From: Paraburkholderia aromaticivorans
GTDB taxonomy: Bacteria; Pseudomonadota; Gammaproteobacteria; Burkholderiales; Burkholderiaceae
Direction of reading: 5' to 3'
Assembly: GCF_012689525.1 (NCBI RefSeq)
Contig: NZ_CP051516.1
Location: forward strand, 4,464,001 to 4,528,000
DNA length: 64,000 nucleotides
Made by a program: the position numbers and the translations under genes. The notes beneath the pieces are model-generated. The model was not told the DNA's origin, ran no database searches, and saw nothing but the letters and a program-made list of their open reading frames with translations. Shown piece after piece: positions 30,373 to 39,524 of the stretch. Position 1 is the first letter of the stretch. The number at the start of each line of letters is the position of its first letter.

Positions 30373-31911
30373 CTACTTGGCCACCGGCATCGTGAACTCA
30401 GCACCCTTGGCGATACTGTCGGGCCAGCGCTGCATGATGCTCTTGTAGCGCGTGTAGAACCGCACGCCTTCTTCACCATACGCGTGATGATCGCCGAACA
30501 GCGACTTCTTCCAGCCACCAAACGAATGCCATGCCATCGGCACCGGAATCGGCACGTTGATGCCGACCATACCGATCTGAATCTGCCGCGAGAAAGCGCG
30601 AGCGACGCCGCCATCGGACGTAAACAACGACACGCCGTTAGCAAACTCGTTGGCATTGATCAGTTCCACCGCGGAAGCAAAATCCGGCACGCGCACCACG
30701 CAGAGCACCGGTCCGAAAATCTCTTCGCGATAGATCTTCATGTCGGTTGAAACATTGTCAAACAAGGTACCGCCGAGAAAGAAACCCTTCTCATGACCGC
30801 TGACCTGATGGCCGCGTCCATCGACAACCAGCTTCGCGCCCGCCTCGACGCCAGAGTCGATATAGCCGACCACTTTCTCGCGATGCACCGACGTCACCAG
30901 CGGTCCCATCTCGGCATCCGATTCCATGCCGTTGAGAATCTTCAAACTCTTCACGCGCGGTATGAGTCGCTCGATCAGTTCATCGGCGATATGACCCACG
31001 GCGACGGCCACCGAAATCGCCATGCAACGCTCGCCCGCCGATCCATATGCCGCGCCGATCAAGGCATCGACGGCCTGGTCGAGATCCGCGTCCGGCATCA
31101 CCACCAGATGATTCTTCGCTCCGCCCAAAGCCTGCACGCGCTTGCCGTGCTTCGTGCCTTCCGTGTAGATGTACTCGGCAATCGGCGTCGAACCGACAAA
31201 CGACAATGCGCTGACTTCCGGATGCACGAGTAGCGCATCGACAGCAACTTTGTCGCCGTGCACGACGTTGAACACGCCGTCCGGCAAGCCGGCTTCCTTC
31301 AACAGTTCCGCGAGACGGTTCGAACAGGACGGATCGCGCTCCGACGGCTTCAGCACGAACGTGTTGCCGCATGCAATCGCGACGGGGAACATCCAGGACG
31401 GCACCATCATCGGGAAGTTGAACGGCGTAATGCCGGCGACCACGCCAAGCGGCTGACGCAGATTCCAGTTGTCGATGCCGCCGCCGATCTGATCGGTGAA
31501 GTCGCTCTTCAACAGATTCGGAATGCCGCACGCGAACTCGACGATCTCGATGCCGCGCATCACTTCGCCCTTCGCGTCCGAAAACACCTTGCCGTGTTCA
31601 CGCGTGATCAGCTCCGCGAGTTCGTCGTGGTGACGGTCGAGCAGTTCCTTGAACTTGAACAGGACACGCGCACGCTTGATCGGTGCGGTTTCACTCCACG
31701 CGGGAAACGCGGCCTTGGCGGCGGCGACGGCCGCATCGACTTCGGCGACGCTCGCGAGCGGCACGCGCGCGCTCACGCTGCCTTGCGCGGGATTGAAGAC
31801 GTCGCCGAAACGGCCGCTCGTGCCTTCGAGCGTCTTGCCGTTGATGAAATGGGTCAGCGCACGGGCGCTGGTCGCGCTGCGCTGGGTTTGGTCCTGATAT
31901 GTCTCGCTCAT
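30373..31911 (-). CDS. mmsA: CoA-acylating (methyl)malonate-semialdehyde dehydrogenase
   Basis: 512 residues from the ATG at 31911 ([12 protein letters not shown]), preceded by GAGGA. It is an ALDH-fold protein with catalytic cysteine in [12 protein letters not shown] and the MmsA-type [10 protein letters not shown] and [14 protein letters not shown] segments. It converts methylmalonate semialdehyde to propionyl-CoA, or malonate semialdehyde to acetyl-CoA, with CO2 release, at the end of valine or 3-hydroxypropionate catabolism. It is divergent from a LysR gene 143 bp away. Confidence 0.93.
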   Translation of the reverse strand: MSETYQDQTQRSATSARALTHFINGKTLEGTSGRFGDVFNPAQGSVSARVPLASVAEVDAAVAAAKAAFPAWSETAPIKRARVLFKFKELLDRHHDELAELITREHGKVFSDAKGEVMRGIEIVEFACGIPNLLKSDFTDQIGGGIDNWNLRQPLGVVAGITPFNFPMMVPSWMFPVAIACGNTFVLKPSERDPSCSNRLAELLKEAGLPDGVFNVVHGDKVAVDALLVHPEVSALSFVGSTPIAEYIYTEGTKHGKRVQALGGAKNHLVVMPDADLDQAVDALIGAAYGSAGERCMAISVAVAVGHIADELIERLIPRVKSLKILNGMESDAEMGPLVTSVHREKVVGYIDSGVEAGAKLVVDGRGHQVSGHEKGFFLGGTLFDNVSTDMKIYREEIFGPVLCVVRVPDFASAVELINANEFANGVSLFTSDGGVARAFSRQIQIGMVGINVPIPVPMAWHSFGGWKKSLFGDHHAYGEEGVRFYTRYKSIMQRWPDSIAKGAEFTMPVAK

Positions 31912-32054
31912 GGTGTCCTCTTTCCTGTGAAGTCTTCCGCCCCGGCGTGCCAGGCGTGATAAAGGCGTACTGAAGGTGAAGCGTACGGCGCTTCGGGCCG
32001 AGAAATCCAATGAGTAATGCTCAACTGCGCTATAAGGCGCGCTAATATCAGGAC

Positions 32055-32954
32055 ATGGATCTGACTCTGCTCCGGGCGTTCGTCACCGTGGCACGCGAGG
32101 GCAACCTCACGCGTGCCGCCGTGCAGCTTCACCTGACCCAACCCGCGGTCAGCCTGCAAATCAAGCATTTGCAGGAGACACTCGGCGTGACGCTGTTCAC
32201 GCGGACTTCGCACGGACTCTCGCTCACGCGCGACGGCCAGGCGCTGCTGCCTCACGCCGAGCGCGCGCTCGGCGCGGCAAACGACGTGCAACGGGCGGCG
32301 CAATCGCTACGTCACGAAGTGCGCGGACGACTGCGGATCGGCACGATCCTCGACCCGGCGTTTCTGCGCCTGGGCGGCTTTCTCAAGCAGCTCGTGGAGA
32401 CCTGGCCGCGCATCGAGACGGCCTTGCGCCACGGCATGTCGGGCTGGGTGCTGGACCAGGTTCGCGCGGGTGAACTGGATGTCGGTTACTACATCGGTCT
32501 GCCGTCCGAAGACGAACCGCGCGACGGCCCCGCTTTTCACGCGCTCACGCTGACTCACTTCCAGTACCGCGTGCTCGCGCCGGCCGGCTGGAAAGACCGT
32601 GTCAAGGGCGCGCGCGACTGGCGTTCGCTCGCGGCGCTGCCGTGGATCTGGACGCCGCCGGCGTCGGCGCATAACCGGCTGTTGACGCGCTGCTTCGACG
32701 AAGCCGGTGTGAAGCCGGTCAAGGTGGCGGAGGTGGATCAGGAGCCTTCGATGCTCGATCTGGTCAAATCGGGCGTCGGTCTCACGCTCGCACGCGACGC
32801 CACCGCGATCGCCGAAGCGCATGCGCACGCGTTGACCATCGTCGAAGGTGTTACCGTGCCGACTCAGCTCAGCTTTATCACGCTCGCTCAGCGCAAGGAA
32901 GAACCGGCGATTGCCGCGGCGTTGAAGCTGATCGAGCAGCAATGGGCGACTTGA
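32055..32954 (+). CDS. LysR-family regulator, probable controller of mmsA and the dehydrogenase
   Basis: 299 residues. The N-terminal winged helix-turn-helix is residues 1-60 ([28 protein letters not shown]); the C-terminal part is a LysR substrate-binding domain. It lies divergently from mmsA with a 143-bp shared spacer, the classic layout for a LysR activator of the adjacent operon. The comparison with HpdR-type regulators is inference. The spacer 32955-33299 downstream has no gene that I can support. Confidence 0.88.
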   Translation: MDLTLLRAFVTVAREGNLTRAAVQLHLTQPAVSLQIKHLQETLGVTLFTRTSHGLSLTRDGQALLPHAERALGAANDVQRAAQSLRHEVRGRLRIGTILDPAFLRLGGFLKQLVETWPRIETALRHGMSGWVLDQVRAGELDVGYYIGLPSEDEPRDGPAFHALTLTHFQYRVLAPAGWKDRVKGARDWRSLAALPWIWTPPASAHNRLLTRCFDEAGVKPVKVAEVDQEPSMLDLVKSGVGLTLARDATAIAEAHAHALTIVEGVTVPTQLSFITLAQRKEEPAIAAALKLIEQQWAT

Positions 32955-33299
32955 GGCGTATCGAACGGTGCTCGCGTGCAGCGCGCGATGGAATCAGCTT
33001 GAGAGCGTGAGGCGAGCGATATGAGCCGCTCTCATGACACGCGCAAACAGTGCGGTCCGCGTCGCGATCTCCTCGCACAGCACCTTCGCCAGCGCCCATC
33101 GCGGAACCCGATCTCCCGCCGCGACCGCTCGCCCAGCGCCTGAAACCACACCGTCACGCAGTTTTTGTTAGATTGAGGGTTTGCGCTCACGCGCCGTCTC
33201 CGCATCTTTTCCGTTCCGCTTGACTTTGTCCTTCCCGGCAGCTTCGCCCCGGCAACACCGGAAGCCGCCGACCACTCGATCCTTCGACAGGAGCCTGAC

Positions 33300-33836
33300 A
33301 TGGCACGCAACATTGAAATCAAAGCCCGCGCCCAGCATTTCGAGCAACTCCGCGAACGCGCGGCGCAGCTCGCGCCGGACGCGCCGCTGATCTTCCGCCA
33401 GCAGGACTTTTTCTACGACGTGCCGCGCGGCCGCCTGAAACTGCGTCAGTTCGACGACGGCACGCCGGCCGAACTGATCTTCTATCAGCGCGACGACCGC
33501 GACGGTCCGAAGGCGTCGTATTACACACGTAGCCCGGTGACCAATCCGGAAGCCATGCACGCGCTGCTCGCCACCGCGCTGACCACGCGCGGCATCGTCA
33601 CCAAGGAACGGCATGTGTATCTGACCGGGCGGACGCGGATCCATCTGGACCGGGTCGACGGTCTGGGCGACTTCGTGGAACTCGAAGTGCTGCTCGCCCA
33701 GGACGATGACGAAGAAGGCGGCCACGCCGAAGCGCATGCGATGTTCACCACACTCGGCGTGCCGGAATCGGATCTGGTGGCGGTGGCCTACGTCGATTTG
33801 CTGAGCCCGGACAGCGAGCCGAAACAAGCGGCATAA
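33300..33836 (+). CDS. CYTH-domain protein, class IV adenylate cyclase-like
   Basis: 178 residues. It begins MARNIEIKARA, the CyaB/CYTH signature with the acidic and lysine residues that bind triphosphate and metal, and later has KASYYTRSPV, LDRVDGLGDFVELEV and a C-terminal YVDLL. CYTH proteins form a tunnel that binds nucleotide or inorganic triphosphates; activity may be adenylate cyclase or triphosphatase and cannot be told from sequence. An AGGAG site lies upstream. It is a single gene with unrelated neighbours. Confidence 0.82.
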   Translation: MARNIEIKARAQHFEQLRERAAQLAPDAPLIFRQQDFFYDVPRGRLKLRQFDDGTPAELIFYQRDDRDGPKASYYTRSPVTNPEAMHALLATALTTRGIVTKERHVYLTGRTRIHLDRVDGLGDFVELEVLLAQDDDEEGGHAEAHAMFTTLGVPESDLVAVAYVDLLSPDSEPKQAA

Positions 33837-33903
33837 GACTGAGGTAATACAGGGCCGCGAGCGACGTCATCGCGCCCCGCGCCTCACCCATGCCGCCGCC
33901 GCA

Positions 33904-34410
33904 TCAAGCGGCAGCGGTCCCCGGCGACAGATGGCCCAGCGGCAACGGACCATTGCGCTTGAAAGTGGTGAGCACGATATTCGAGCGGACGCTGTCCACG
34001 CCCGGTACGCGCATCAATTTCTTCATCACAAACGTCGACAGATAATTCAGATCGGGCGCGACGATGCGCAATAGATAGTCGGCGTCGCCCACCACGGCAT
34101 GACATTCCAGTACTTCAGGCAGCACCTCGATCTGCTGCTGGAATTGCTCGATGATCGAATCGCCGTGGTGCTTCAATTTCAGACTGGTAAACGCGGTGAC
34201 GCCGAGCCCGAGCTTTTCCGGCCGCAGCACGACGCGATAGCCGTCCACCACGCCCACCTGCTCCAGGCGCTGCAAGCGCCGTCCGATCTGCGACGGTGAC
34301 AGCGGCACCTGCTCGGCTAATTGCTGATGCGTTGCACGGCCGAAGCGCTGAAGCACGTCCAGCAGCGCAAGATCGAAGTGATCCAGTTCTAACATGTCGA
34401 GTACCCGCAT
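33904..34410 (-). CDS. Lrp/AsnC-family regulator divergent from phhA
   Basis: 168 residues. It has an N-terminal helix-turn-helix (ATHQQLAEQVPLSPSQIGRRLQRLEQ, about residues 27-52) and a RAM ligand-binding domain (GDADYLLRIVAPDL). It is divergent from phhA across 132 bp that hold a long palindrome, so it very likely senses phenylalanine or tyrosine and controls phhAB. An alternative ATG lies five codons downstream (MLELDHFD). Confidence 0.88.
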   Translation of the reverse strand: MRVLDMLELDHFDLALLDVLQRFGRATHQQLAEQVPLSPSQIGRRLQRLEQVGVVDGYRVVLRPEKLGLGVTAFTSLKLKHHGDSIIEQFQQQIEVLPEVLECHAVVGDADYLLRIVAPDLNYLSTFVMKKLMRVPGVDSVRSNIVLTTFKRNGPLPLGHLSPGTAAA

Positions 34411-34413
34411 CGA

Positions 34414-34452
34414 ATGGCTTATTAATGCACGATTATTGCATATCTAAGCCAT
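34414..34452. promoter_or_regulatory. Long imperfect palindrome in the lrp-phhA divergent region
   Basis: ATGGCTTAttAATGCA (from 34414) is matched by the inverted TGCATATcTAAGCCAT (to 34452), with 13 of 17 positions complementary around a short AT-rich centre. The first arm starts 4 bp upstream of the lrp start codon. The size and symmetry fit an Lrp-type operator controlling both genes. Confidence 0.6.
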
Positions 34453-34542
34453 AAACCGCCATCATTGCGCCCTTTCCGCACTGATGCCGCTCTACACTTG
34501 CATCACCGATATACACCAGCCATCACCGTAGAGCGCAGCATT

Positions 34543-35433
34543 ATGCCGACCGCCAATACCGCCAAACTGAAAGAGCAATTCGACGCCGGCCTCGAAACCC
34601 GCGCCGATTTCACCATCGATCAACCGACCGAGCGCTACGGCGCGGTCGACCACGCGGTATGGCAACAGCTTTACGCACGCCAGACGGCGCTGCTCAAAGG
34701 ACGCGTCTGTGACGAGTTTCTGGCCGGCGTCGACACCATCGGCATGCCGGCCGACCGCGTGCCGTCGTTCGACGAAATCAACGCGAAGCTCACGCCCGCC
34801 ACTGGCTGGCAGATCGTCGCCGTGCCGGGCCTCGTACCGGACCAGGTGTTCTTCGAGCATCTGGCAAATCGCCGCTTTCCCGTGACGTGGTGGATGCGCC
34901 GGCCGGATCAGATCGATTATCTGCAGGAACCGGACTGTTTTCACGACCTGTTCGGCCACGTGCCGCTGCTGATCAACCCCGTATTCGCGGACTATATGCA
35001 CGCGTACGGTCGCGCCGCGCTAGCCGCCCATGACGCCGGCGCGCTGCCGCTGCTCGCGCGTCTCTATTGGTACACCGTGGAGTTCGGGCTGATCCGCGAC
35101 GCGGCGAGTCCGAACGGCGTGAAGATCTACGGCGCGGGCATCGTGTCGAGCAAGGGCGAAACGCTCTACAGCCAGCAAAGCGCCGCGCCGAACCGCCTCG
35201 GCTTCGACCTCGAACGCGTGATGCGCACGCGCTACCGCATCGACACGTTCCAGAAAACCTACTTCGTGATCGACGACTTCGCGCAGCTGTTCAACGTCGC
35301 GCAAACCGATTTCGCGCCGCTGCTGGCAAGGCTCGCGGCCGAACCGGCGGTCGCGGCCGGCGACGTCCTCGAGCACGATCGCGTCATCACGCGGGGCTCG
35401 CAGGAAGGCTGGCTGGCCGACGGCGATATCTGA
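34543..35433 (+). CDS. phhA: Phenylalanine 4-monooxygenase
   Basis: 296 residues from the ATG at 34543. This is the bacterial monomeric aromatic amino acid hydroxylase fold. The iron ligands are His134 and His139 in CFHDLFGHVPLL and Glu180 in YWYTVEFGL. It converts phenylalanine to tyrosine using tetrahydrobiopterin or a related pterin and O2. phhB, which recycles the pterin, follows 104 bp downstream. Confidence 0.97.
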   Translation: MPTANTAKLKEQFDAGLETRADFTIDQPTERYGAVDHAVWQQLYARQTALLKGRVCDEFLAGVDTIGMPADRVPSFDEINAKLTPATGWQIVAVPGLVPDQVFFEHLANRRFPVTWWMRRPDQIDYLQEPDCFHDLFGHVPLLINPVFADYMHAYGRAALAAHDAGALPLLARLYWYTVEFGLIRDAASPNGVKIYGAGIVSSKGETLYSQQSAAPNRLGFDLERVMRTRYRIDTFQKTYFVIDDFAQLFNVAQTDFAPLLARLAAEPAVAAGDVLEHDRVITRGSQEGWLADGDI

Positions 35434-35537
35434 AAAGCACGGCTGACCGGGCCGTCTGCGGGCGGGCGGCATCCGTGAAAAAATAGCGGATGCGCACGCC
35501 CACCGGCGTGCCTGTTCAGATCAAATGAGGTAGCGCC

Positions 35538-35828
35538 ATGATTCACAAACTGACTTCCGAAGAACGCGCCACGCAACTCGCCGGCTTGCACGGCTGGCAA
35601 GCCACGGCGGGCCGCGACGCAATCCAGCGCCAGTTCAAATTCGCCGACTTCAACGAAGCATTCGGCTTCATGACGCGCGTGGCGATCAAGGCGCAGGAAA
35701 TGGATCACCACCCGGAATGGTTCAACGTGTACAACAAGGTGGAGATCACGCTATCCACGCATGACGCCGGCGGCTTGACCGAGCGCGACATCAAATTGGC
35801 GACGTTTATCGACAGTATTACGGCGTAA
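35538..35828 (+). CDS. phhB: Pterin-4a-carbinolamine dehydratase
   Basis: 96 residues, the normal length. The conserved catalytic region [26 protein letters not shown] (written in part here) has the paired histidines and the Asp of the family. It dehydrates the 4a-hydroxypterin made by PhhA. An AGGTAG ribosome site precedes the ATG. Confidence 0.97.
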   Translation: MIHKLTSEERATQLAGLHGWQATAGRDAIQRQFKFADFNEAFGFMTRVAIKAQEMDHHPEWFNVYNKVEITLSTHDAGGLTERDIKLATFIDSITA

Positions 35829-35933
35829 TACAGACGAGCAAGTACGTCTCAGGCGTGTTTATGCGCCGAACATCGAGTAATTCGGCAGCGATGAAAGGGC
35901 ATTGCAGGTAATCCCTTGTCCAAACCTTCAGTT

Positions 35934-36158
35934 CTACAGGCTATTCTTAAGGTGCACGTAAGAATCCCATGCTTGCCTGGCAATCCCGTCCAAACGATCC
36001 GGTGATAGCGTGTGCTGACGCTGTACAATCATCAGCGCATACGGCTTGGAGAGCGCGCTTGCCTCCTTGCACAGAACGAGTTCGTCGCCGCTCGAAGGTG
36101 AGCGGGCGCGCCAGAAGTTGATTGCGGCTTCCAGTTCGTGAATGCTTATCTCGGACAT
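35934..36158 (-). CDS. DUF3717 family protein
   Basis: 74 residues starting MSEISIHELEAAINFWRARS, with ELVLCKEASALSKPYALMI following. I recognise this as the DUF3717 family, small soluble proteins found mainly in Burkholderiales with no assigned function. There is no signal peptide or membrane segment. It stands alone between phhB and a two-component system. The 228-bp spacer 36159-36386 shows no further gene. Confidence 0.75.
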   Translation of the reverse strand: MSEISIHELEAAINFWRARSPSSGDELVLCKEASALSKPYALMIVQRQHTLSPDRLDGIARQAWDSYVHLKNSL

Positions 36159-36386
36159 GACTTCGTGATCGCTTTCGGGAAAACGCAGGGTCGTCCAAAG
36201 TTATCTCGGCCCTTCGGGAGACTGGTGCGATGTGACAGATCTAAAAGCGCCCGGTCGGCGCTTCAAGGCCGCTCGATGCCTGCTTCGTGCCGGTTCGGTA
36301 CGGCCACGCCGCATGCTGCCTGTGCAGCAGGCGCCCCGGCGAACCGCTTGCCCAAACGCCTAACCCATTGTACTTGAGCGAAACCC

Positions 36387-37073
36387 ATGCGACTCCTTCT
36401 GATCGAAGATGACCGCCCCATCGCACGCGGCATCCAAAGCAGTCTCGAACAAGCCGGCTTCACCGTCGACATGGTCCACGACGGCATTTTCGCCGAACAG
36501 GCCCTCACGCAAAATCGCCATGAACTGGTGATCCTCGATCTGGGTCTGCCCGGCATCGACGGCATGACACTGCTCTCGCGCTTCCGTCAGAGCAATCGTC
36601 ACACGCCGGTGATCATCCTCACCGCGCGCGACGAACTGAACGACCGCGTACAAGGCCTGAATTCCGGCGCCGACGACTACATGCTGAAGCCGTTCGAACC
36701 CACCGAGCTCGAAGCGCGCATCCGCGCGGTCATGCGCCGCAGCGGTCCGCACGGCGATATGCCGCGTCCGGAAGTGTCGCTGGGCGGTGTGCGCCTGTCG
36801 GGCGTCGATCGCCGCATTTTCAACGACGACAAGCCGCTCGAACTCTCGCCGCGTGAATTCGCAGTGCTCGAAATGCTGCTCTTGCGTCATGGCCGCGTGG
36901 TCAGCAAGGCGCAACTGCAAGACCATCTGACGCACTTCGGCGGCGATCTCGGCGACACCGCGATCGAGGTCTATGTGCACCGGGTGCGTAAAAAGCTCGA
37001 AAGCTGCCGTGTCGAGATCGTCACGGTGCGCGGCTTCGGTTATCTGTTGCAGGAAATCCGCCAGGCCGCATAA
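36387..37073 (+). CDS. OmpR-family response regulator, TctD-like
   Basis: 228 residues. The receiver domain has an acidic pocket (EDD at 7-9), phosphorylation site Asp51 in LVILDLGLPG and the conserved lysine in MLKPFEPTE. The C-terminal winged helix has ELSPREFAVLEMLLLRHGRV and VYVHRVRKKL. Its gene is 134 bp upstream of the sensor kinase gene on the same strand. The pair resembles TctD/TctE, which sense tricarboxylates in other bacteria, but the signal here is not known. Confidence 0.92.
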   Translation: MRLLLIEDDRPIARGIQSSLEQAGFTVDMVHDGIFAEQALTQNRHELVILDLGLPGIDGMTLLSRFRQSNRHTPVIILTARDELNDRVQGLNSGADDYMLKPFEPTELEARIRAVMRRSGPHGDMPRPEVSLGGVRLSGVDRRIFNDDKPLELSPREFAVLEMLLLRHGRVVSKAQLQDHLTHFGGDLGDTAIEVYVHRVRKKLESCRVEIVTVRGFGYLLQEIRQAA

Positions 37074-37207
37074 TCGTCATGAAGGCCGCACGCTCTGCTG
37101 CGGCCTGACGGCGCCGGGCCGGCGCCGCGCACTCGGTGCGCAATTCGCCGGCTTCCGGCGAAATTTCGCGGTGCTTGCGCCGTTGCTACTTTCCCGCGCG
37201 TTCGATC

Positions 37208-38713
37208 ATGCCCCAGCCGGCCGCCAATAGTCTGCGCCGCACGCTGCTGCGGCGCCTCGCTGCTCCCCTTTCGCTGCTCGCGCTCATGAGCGGCCTGATC
37301 GCTTACTGGCTGGCCTGGCAGTACACGCAGCACGTGGTCGACCGTTCGCTCGCCGATCTCGCCACCGCCATCTCCAAACAGATCCAGATTGCCGGCCCGG
37401 ATGCGCGTATCACGGTGCCGCCGCTCGCGCAGGCCATGTTCTCGGACCCGGTCGAGCACCTCGTTTACCGCATCAGCACCGGCGAAACGGAAATCGCCGG
37501 CGATCAAAATCTTCCGCTGCAAGGCACGAGCGTACGGCGCATGCATTACGCGTACGTATTCGAAACGGAGCATCAAGGCGTGACGGTGCGCGTCGCGCAG
37601 GTCCGGGTCGATCAGCCGACCGGCAATCCGATCGTCGTCGAAGTCGGTCAGCCGGTGCATCACCGGTTTCGCATTGCCGCCGAGTTTCTGGTCGCGATCA
37701 TGATGCCGCTGCTGTTGCTACTGCTGGCGGGCTGGGTGATCGTGTGGCGCGTGGTCAATCAGCAGCTCAACCCGCTCACCGATCTCGCCGACTCGCTGAA
37801 CCGGCAAACCCACACGTCGCTCGAACCGGTCGATGAAACCTATGTGCCCGTCGAAATCCGGCCGCTGACGGGCGCGCTGAACGCGCTGCTCGGTCGCCTG
37901 AAAACGGCACTCGACGGCCAGCGCAAATTTATCGCCGACGCCGCGCATCAACTACGCACGCCGCTGACCGCCGTCAAGCTGCATGCGGAGCAGGCGGCCG
38001 TCGCGCGCGACCCGCAGCAAACCCTGGCCGCCGTGCGTGAATTGCGCGCCGCGGCGGATCGCGCAGTGCGGCTGTCGAATCAACTGCTCTCGCTCGCGCG
38101 GGCTGAGCCGGGCGAACAGGCGGCTCGCTTCGTCAACGTGGACATGGCCGCGCTCGCATTCGACACGGGCGCGGAATGGGTGCCGCGTGCATTGACGTTC
38201 CACGTCGACCTCGGTTTCCAGCGTCTGGACGACCCCAGCAACGGCCATCCGTTGATGGCGCGCGGCAATCCCGTGCTGCTGCACGAGGTACTCGCCAATC
38301 TGCTGGACAACGCGCTCAAGTACGTGCCGCCGTCGCGCTTCGATGGCGGCCGCATCACCGTGACGGTGTCGCAAACGGTGATCGACGAATTACGCATGGC
38401 GGAGATCGTCGTCGAAGACAACGGGCCGGGCGTGCCGCGCAACCAGCAGGCCGATCTCTTCAAGCGGTTCTTCCGCGGCGACGGTCAGACCGATGCCGGC
38501 GTGGATGGCGGCGCCGGTCTCGGCCTCGCGATCGTCCACGACATCATGGTGCTGCATCACGGCAGCGTGCATTACGAGGACGCACCGGAAGGCGGCGCAC
38601 GTTTCATCGTGCGCATTCCGCTCGTGCCGATCACCGTGCAGAGCGACGTGGAAACCCTTGAACCAAGGCGCCCGGCAAAAAAATCGGCGTACTCGGCGCC
38701 TGTGGATTTCTGA
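37208..38713 (+). CDS. Sensor histidine kinase, TctE-like
   Basis: 501 residues from the ATG at 37208 (MPQPAANSLRRTL); the 24 codons upstream look unrelated. Two membrane segments (about 20-40 and 170-190) enclose a periplasmic 2CSK_N-type sensor region. The H-box FIADAAHQLRTPL carries the phosphorylated histidine. N-box LANLLDNALKY, G1 VEDNGPGVP and G2 GGAGLGLAIV are intact. It works with the response regulator encoded just upstream. Confidence 0.92.
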   Translation: MPQPAANSLRRTLLRRLAAPLSLLALMSGLIAYWLAWQYTQHVVDRSLADLATAISKQIQIAGPDARITVPPLAQAMFSDPVEHLVYRISTGETEIAGDQNLPLQGTSVRRMHYAYVFETEHQGVTVRVAQVRVDQPTGNPIVVEVGQPVHHRFRIAAEFLVAIMMPLLLLLLAGWVIVWRVVNQQLNPLTDLADSLNRQTHTSLEPVDETYVPVEIRPLTGALNALLGRLKTALDGQRKFIADAAHQLRTPLTAVKLHAEQAAVARDPQQTLAAVRELRAAADRAVRLSNQLLSLARAEPGEQAARFVNVDMAALAFDTGAEWVPRALTFHVDLGFQRLDDPSNGHPLMARGNPVLLHEVLANLLDNALKYVPPSRFDGGRITVTVSQTVIDELRMAEIVVEDNGPGVPRNQQADLFKRFFRGDGQTDAGVDGGAGLGLAIVHDIMVLHHGSVHYEDAPEGGARFIVRIPLVPITVQSDVETLEPRRPAKKSAYSAPVDF

Positions 38714-38736
38714 CAGTCTAGATGCTTGACGGACGC

Positions 38737-38766
38737 CTGAATCGATTGCCAACGTGATCGATTCAG
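38737..38766. terminator. Hairpin between convergent kinase and SET genes
   Basis: A perfect 10-bp stem (CTGAATCGAT / ATCGATTCAG) with a 10-nt loop lies in the 68-bp gap between convergent genes. It lacks a T run, so it is a candidate bidirectional, possibly Rho-assisted, terminator. Confidence 0.5.
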
Positions 38767-38781
38767 ACAGCCCATAAATCA

Positions 38782-39306
38782 TCATTTCTTCTTCGCTTTC
38801 TTCGCCGACGTTTTGCCCTTGCTGGCCACCTTCTCGGACTTGCCCGCGCCCTTCTCCTTCTCCGGCAACGCCAGCATCGTGCCGCGGCACTTACGCGCGC
38901 CGCAACGGCATTCATATTCCTTCTTGAGCTTCTTGGTCTGACGCGCGTCGATCACAAGGCCATAGTCGTAAAAGACTTCTTCGCCTTCCGCGATATCGCG
39001 CAACGCGTGCACAAACACGTGACCGTCGATTTCTTCGGCTTCGCAGTTCGGCGCACAGGAATGGTTGATCCAGCGCGCGCTATTGCCGTCCACTTTGCCG
39101 TCGATGACCTTACCGCTGTCGAGCGCGAAATAGAACGTGTGATTCGGTTCGGCCGGATTATGCGGATGACGGCGCAACGCTTCTTTCCAAGAGATCCGCT
39201 CGCCCTTGTATTCGATTAGGCGCTCGCCGGCCGCAATCGGTTCGAGGGCAAACACGCCTTTGCCGTGCACACCCGAACGGCGCACGGCGATCCTGCGTGA
39301 ACTCAT
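38782..39306 (-). CDS. SET-domain protein-lysine methyltransferase
   Basis: 174 residues. The SET domain spans about 1-125: GVHGKGVFALEPIAAGERLIEY, the pseudoknot motif RWINHSCAPNCE and the catalytic-tyrosine region EEVFYDYG. A post-SET cysteine cluster CRCGARKCRGTML follows, then a lysine- and alanine-rich tail of about 25 residues ending KTSAKKAKKK, reminiscent of histone tails. It would methylate lysines on a protein using SAM; the bacterial target is unknown. It is a single gene. Confidence 0.88.
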   Translation of the reverse strand: MSSRRIAVRRSGVHGKGVFALEPIAAGERLIEYKGERISWKEALRRHPHNPAEPNHTFYFALDSGKVIDGKVDGNSARWINHSCAPNCEAEEIDGHVFVHALRDIAEGEEVFYDYGLVIDARQTKKLKKEYECRCGARKCRGTMLALPEKEKGAGKSEKVASKGKTSAKKAKKK

Positions 39307-39400
39307 TGAATGAATCCTTGTGAAGAACTGGGGGTGAAGTTTGGCAGCCGTCGAAAATGCCCGCGTCTGACGCGCTGCTTTTTTCTGACGTGGATAGCAA

Positions 39401-39425
39401 ACGCGGCGCCTTGCGAGCGCCGCGT
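39401..39425 (-). terminator. GC-rich hairpin terminator downstream of the flavin oxidoreductase gene
   Basis: A 9-bp stem (ACGCGGCGC / GCGCCGCGT) with a 7-nt loop is followed on the minus strand by TTTGC. The T tract is short, so the assignment is moderate. It lies 100 bp beyond the stop codon at 39525. The remaining spacer 39307-39524 has no gene. Confidence 0.45.
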
Positions 39426-39524
39426 CGACCTGCGACGCACCTGCGCCACAACCGGCATCCTACACGCTGAAGACGGCTTAGTTCAACCGTCAAAAAGACG
39501 CGTACGGATGACGGCTTGCCAACT

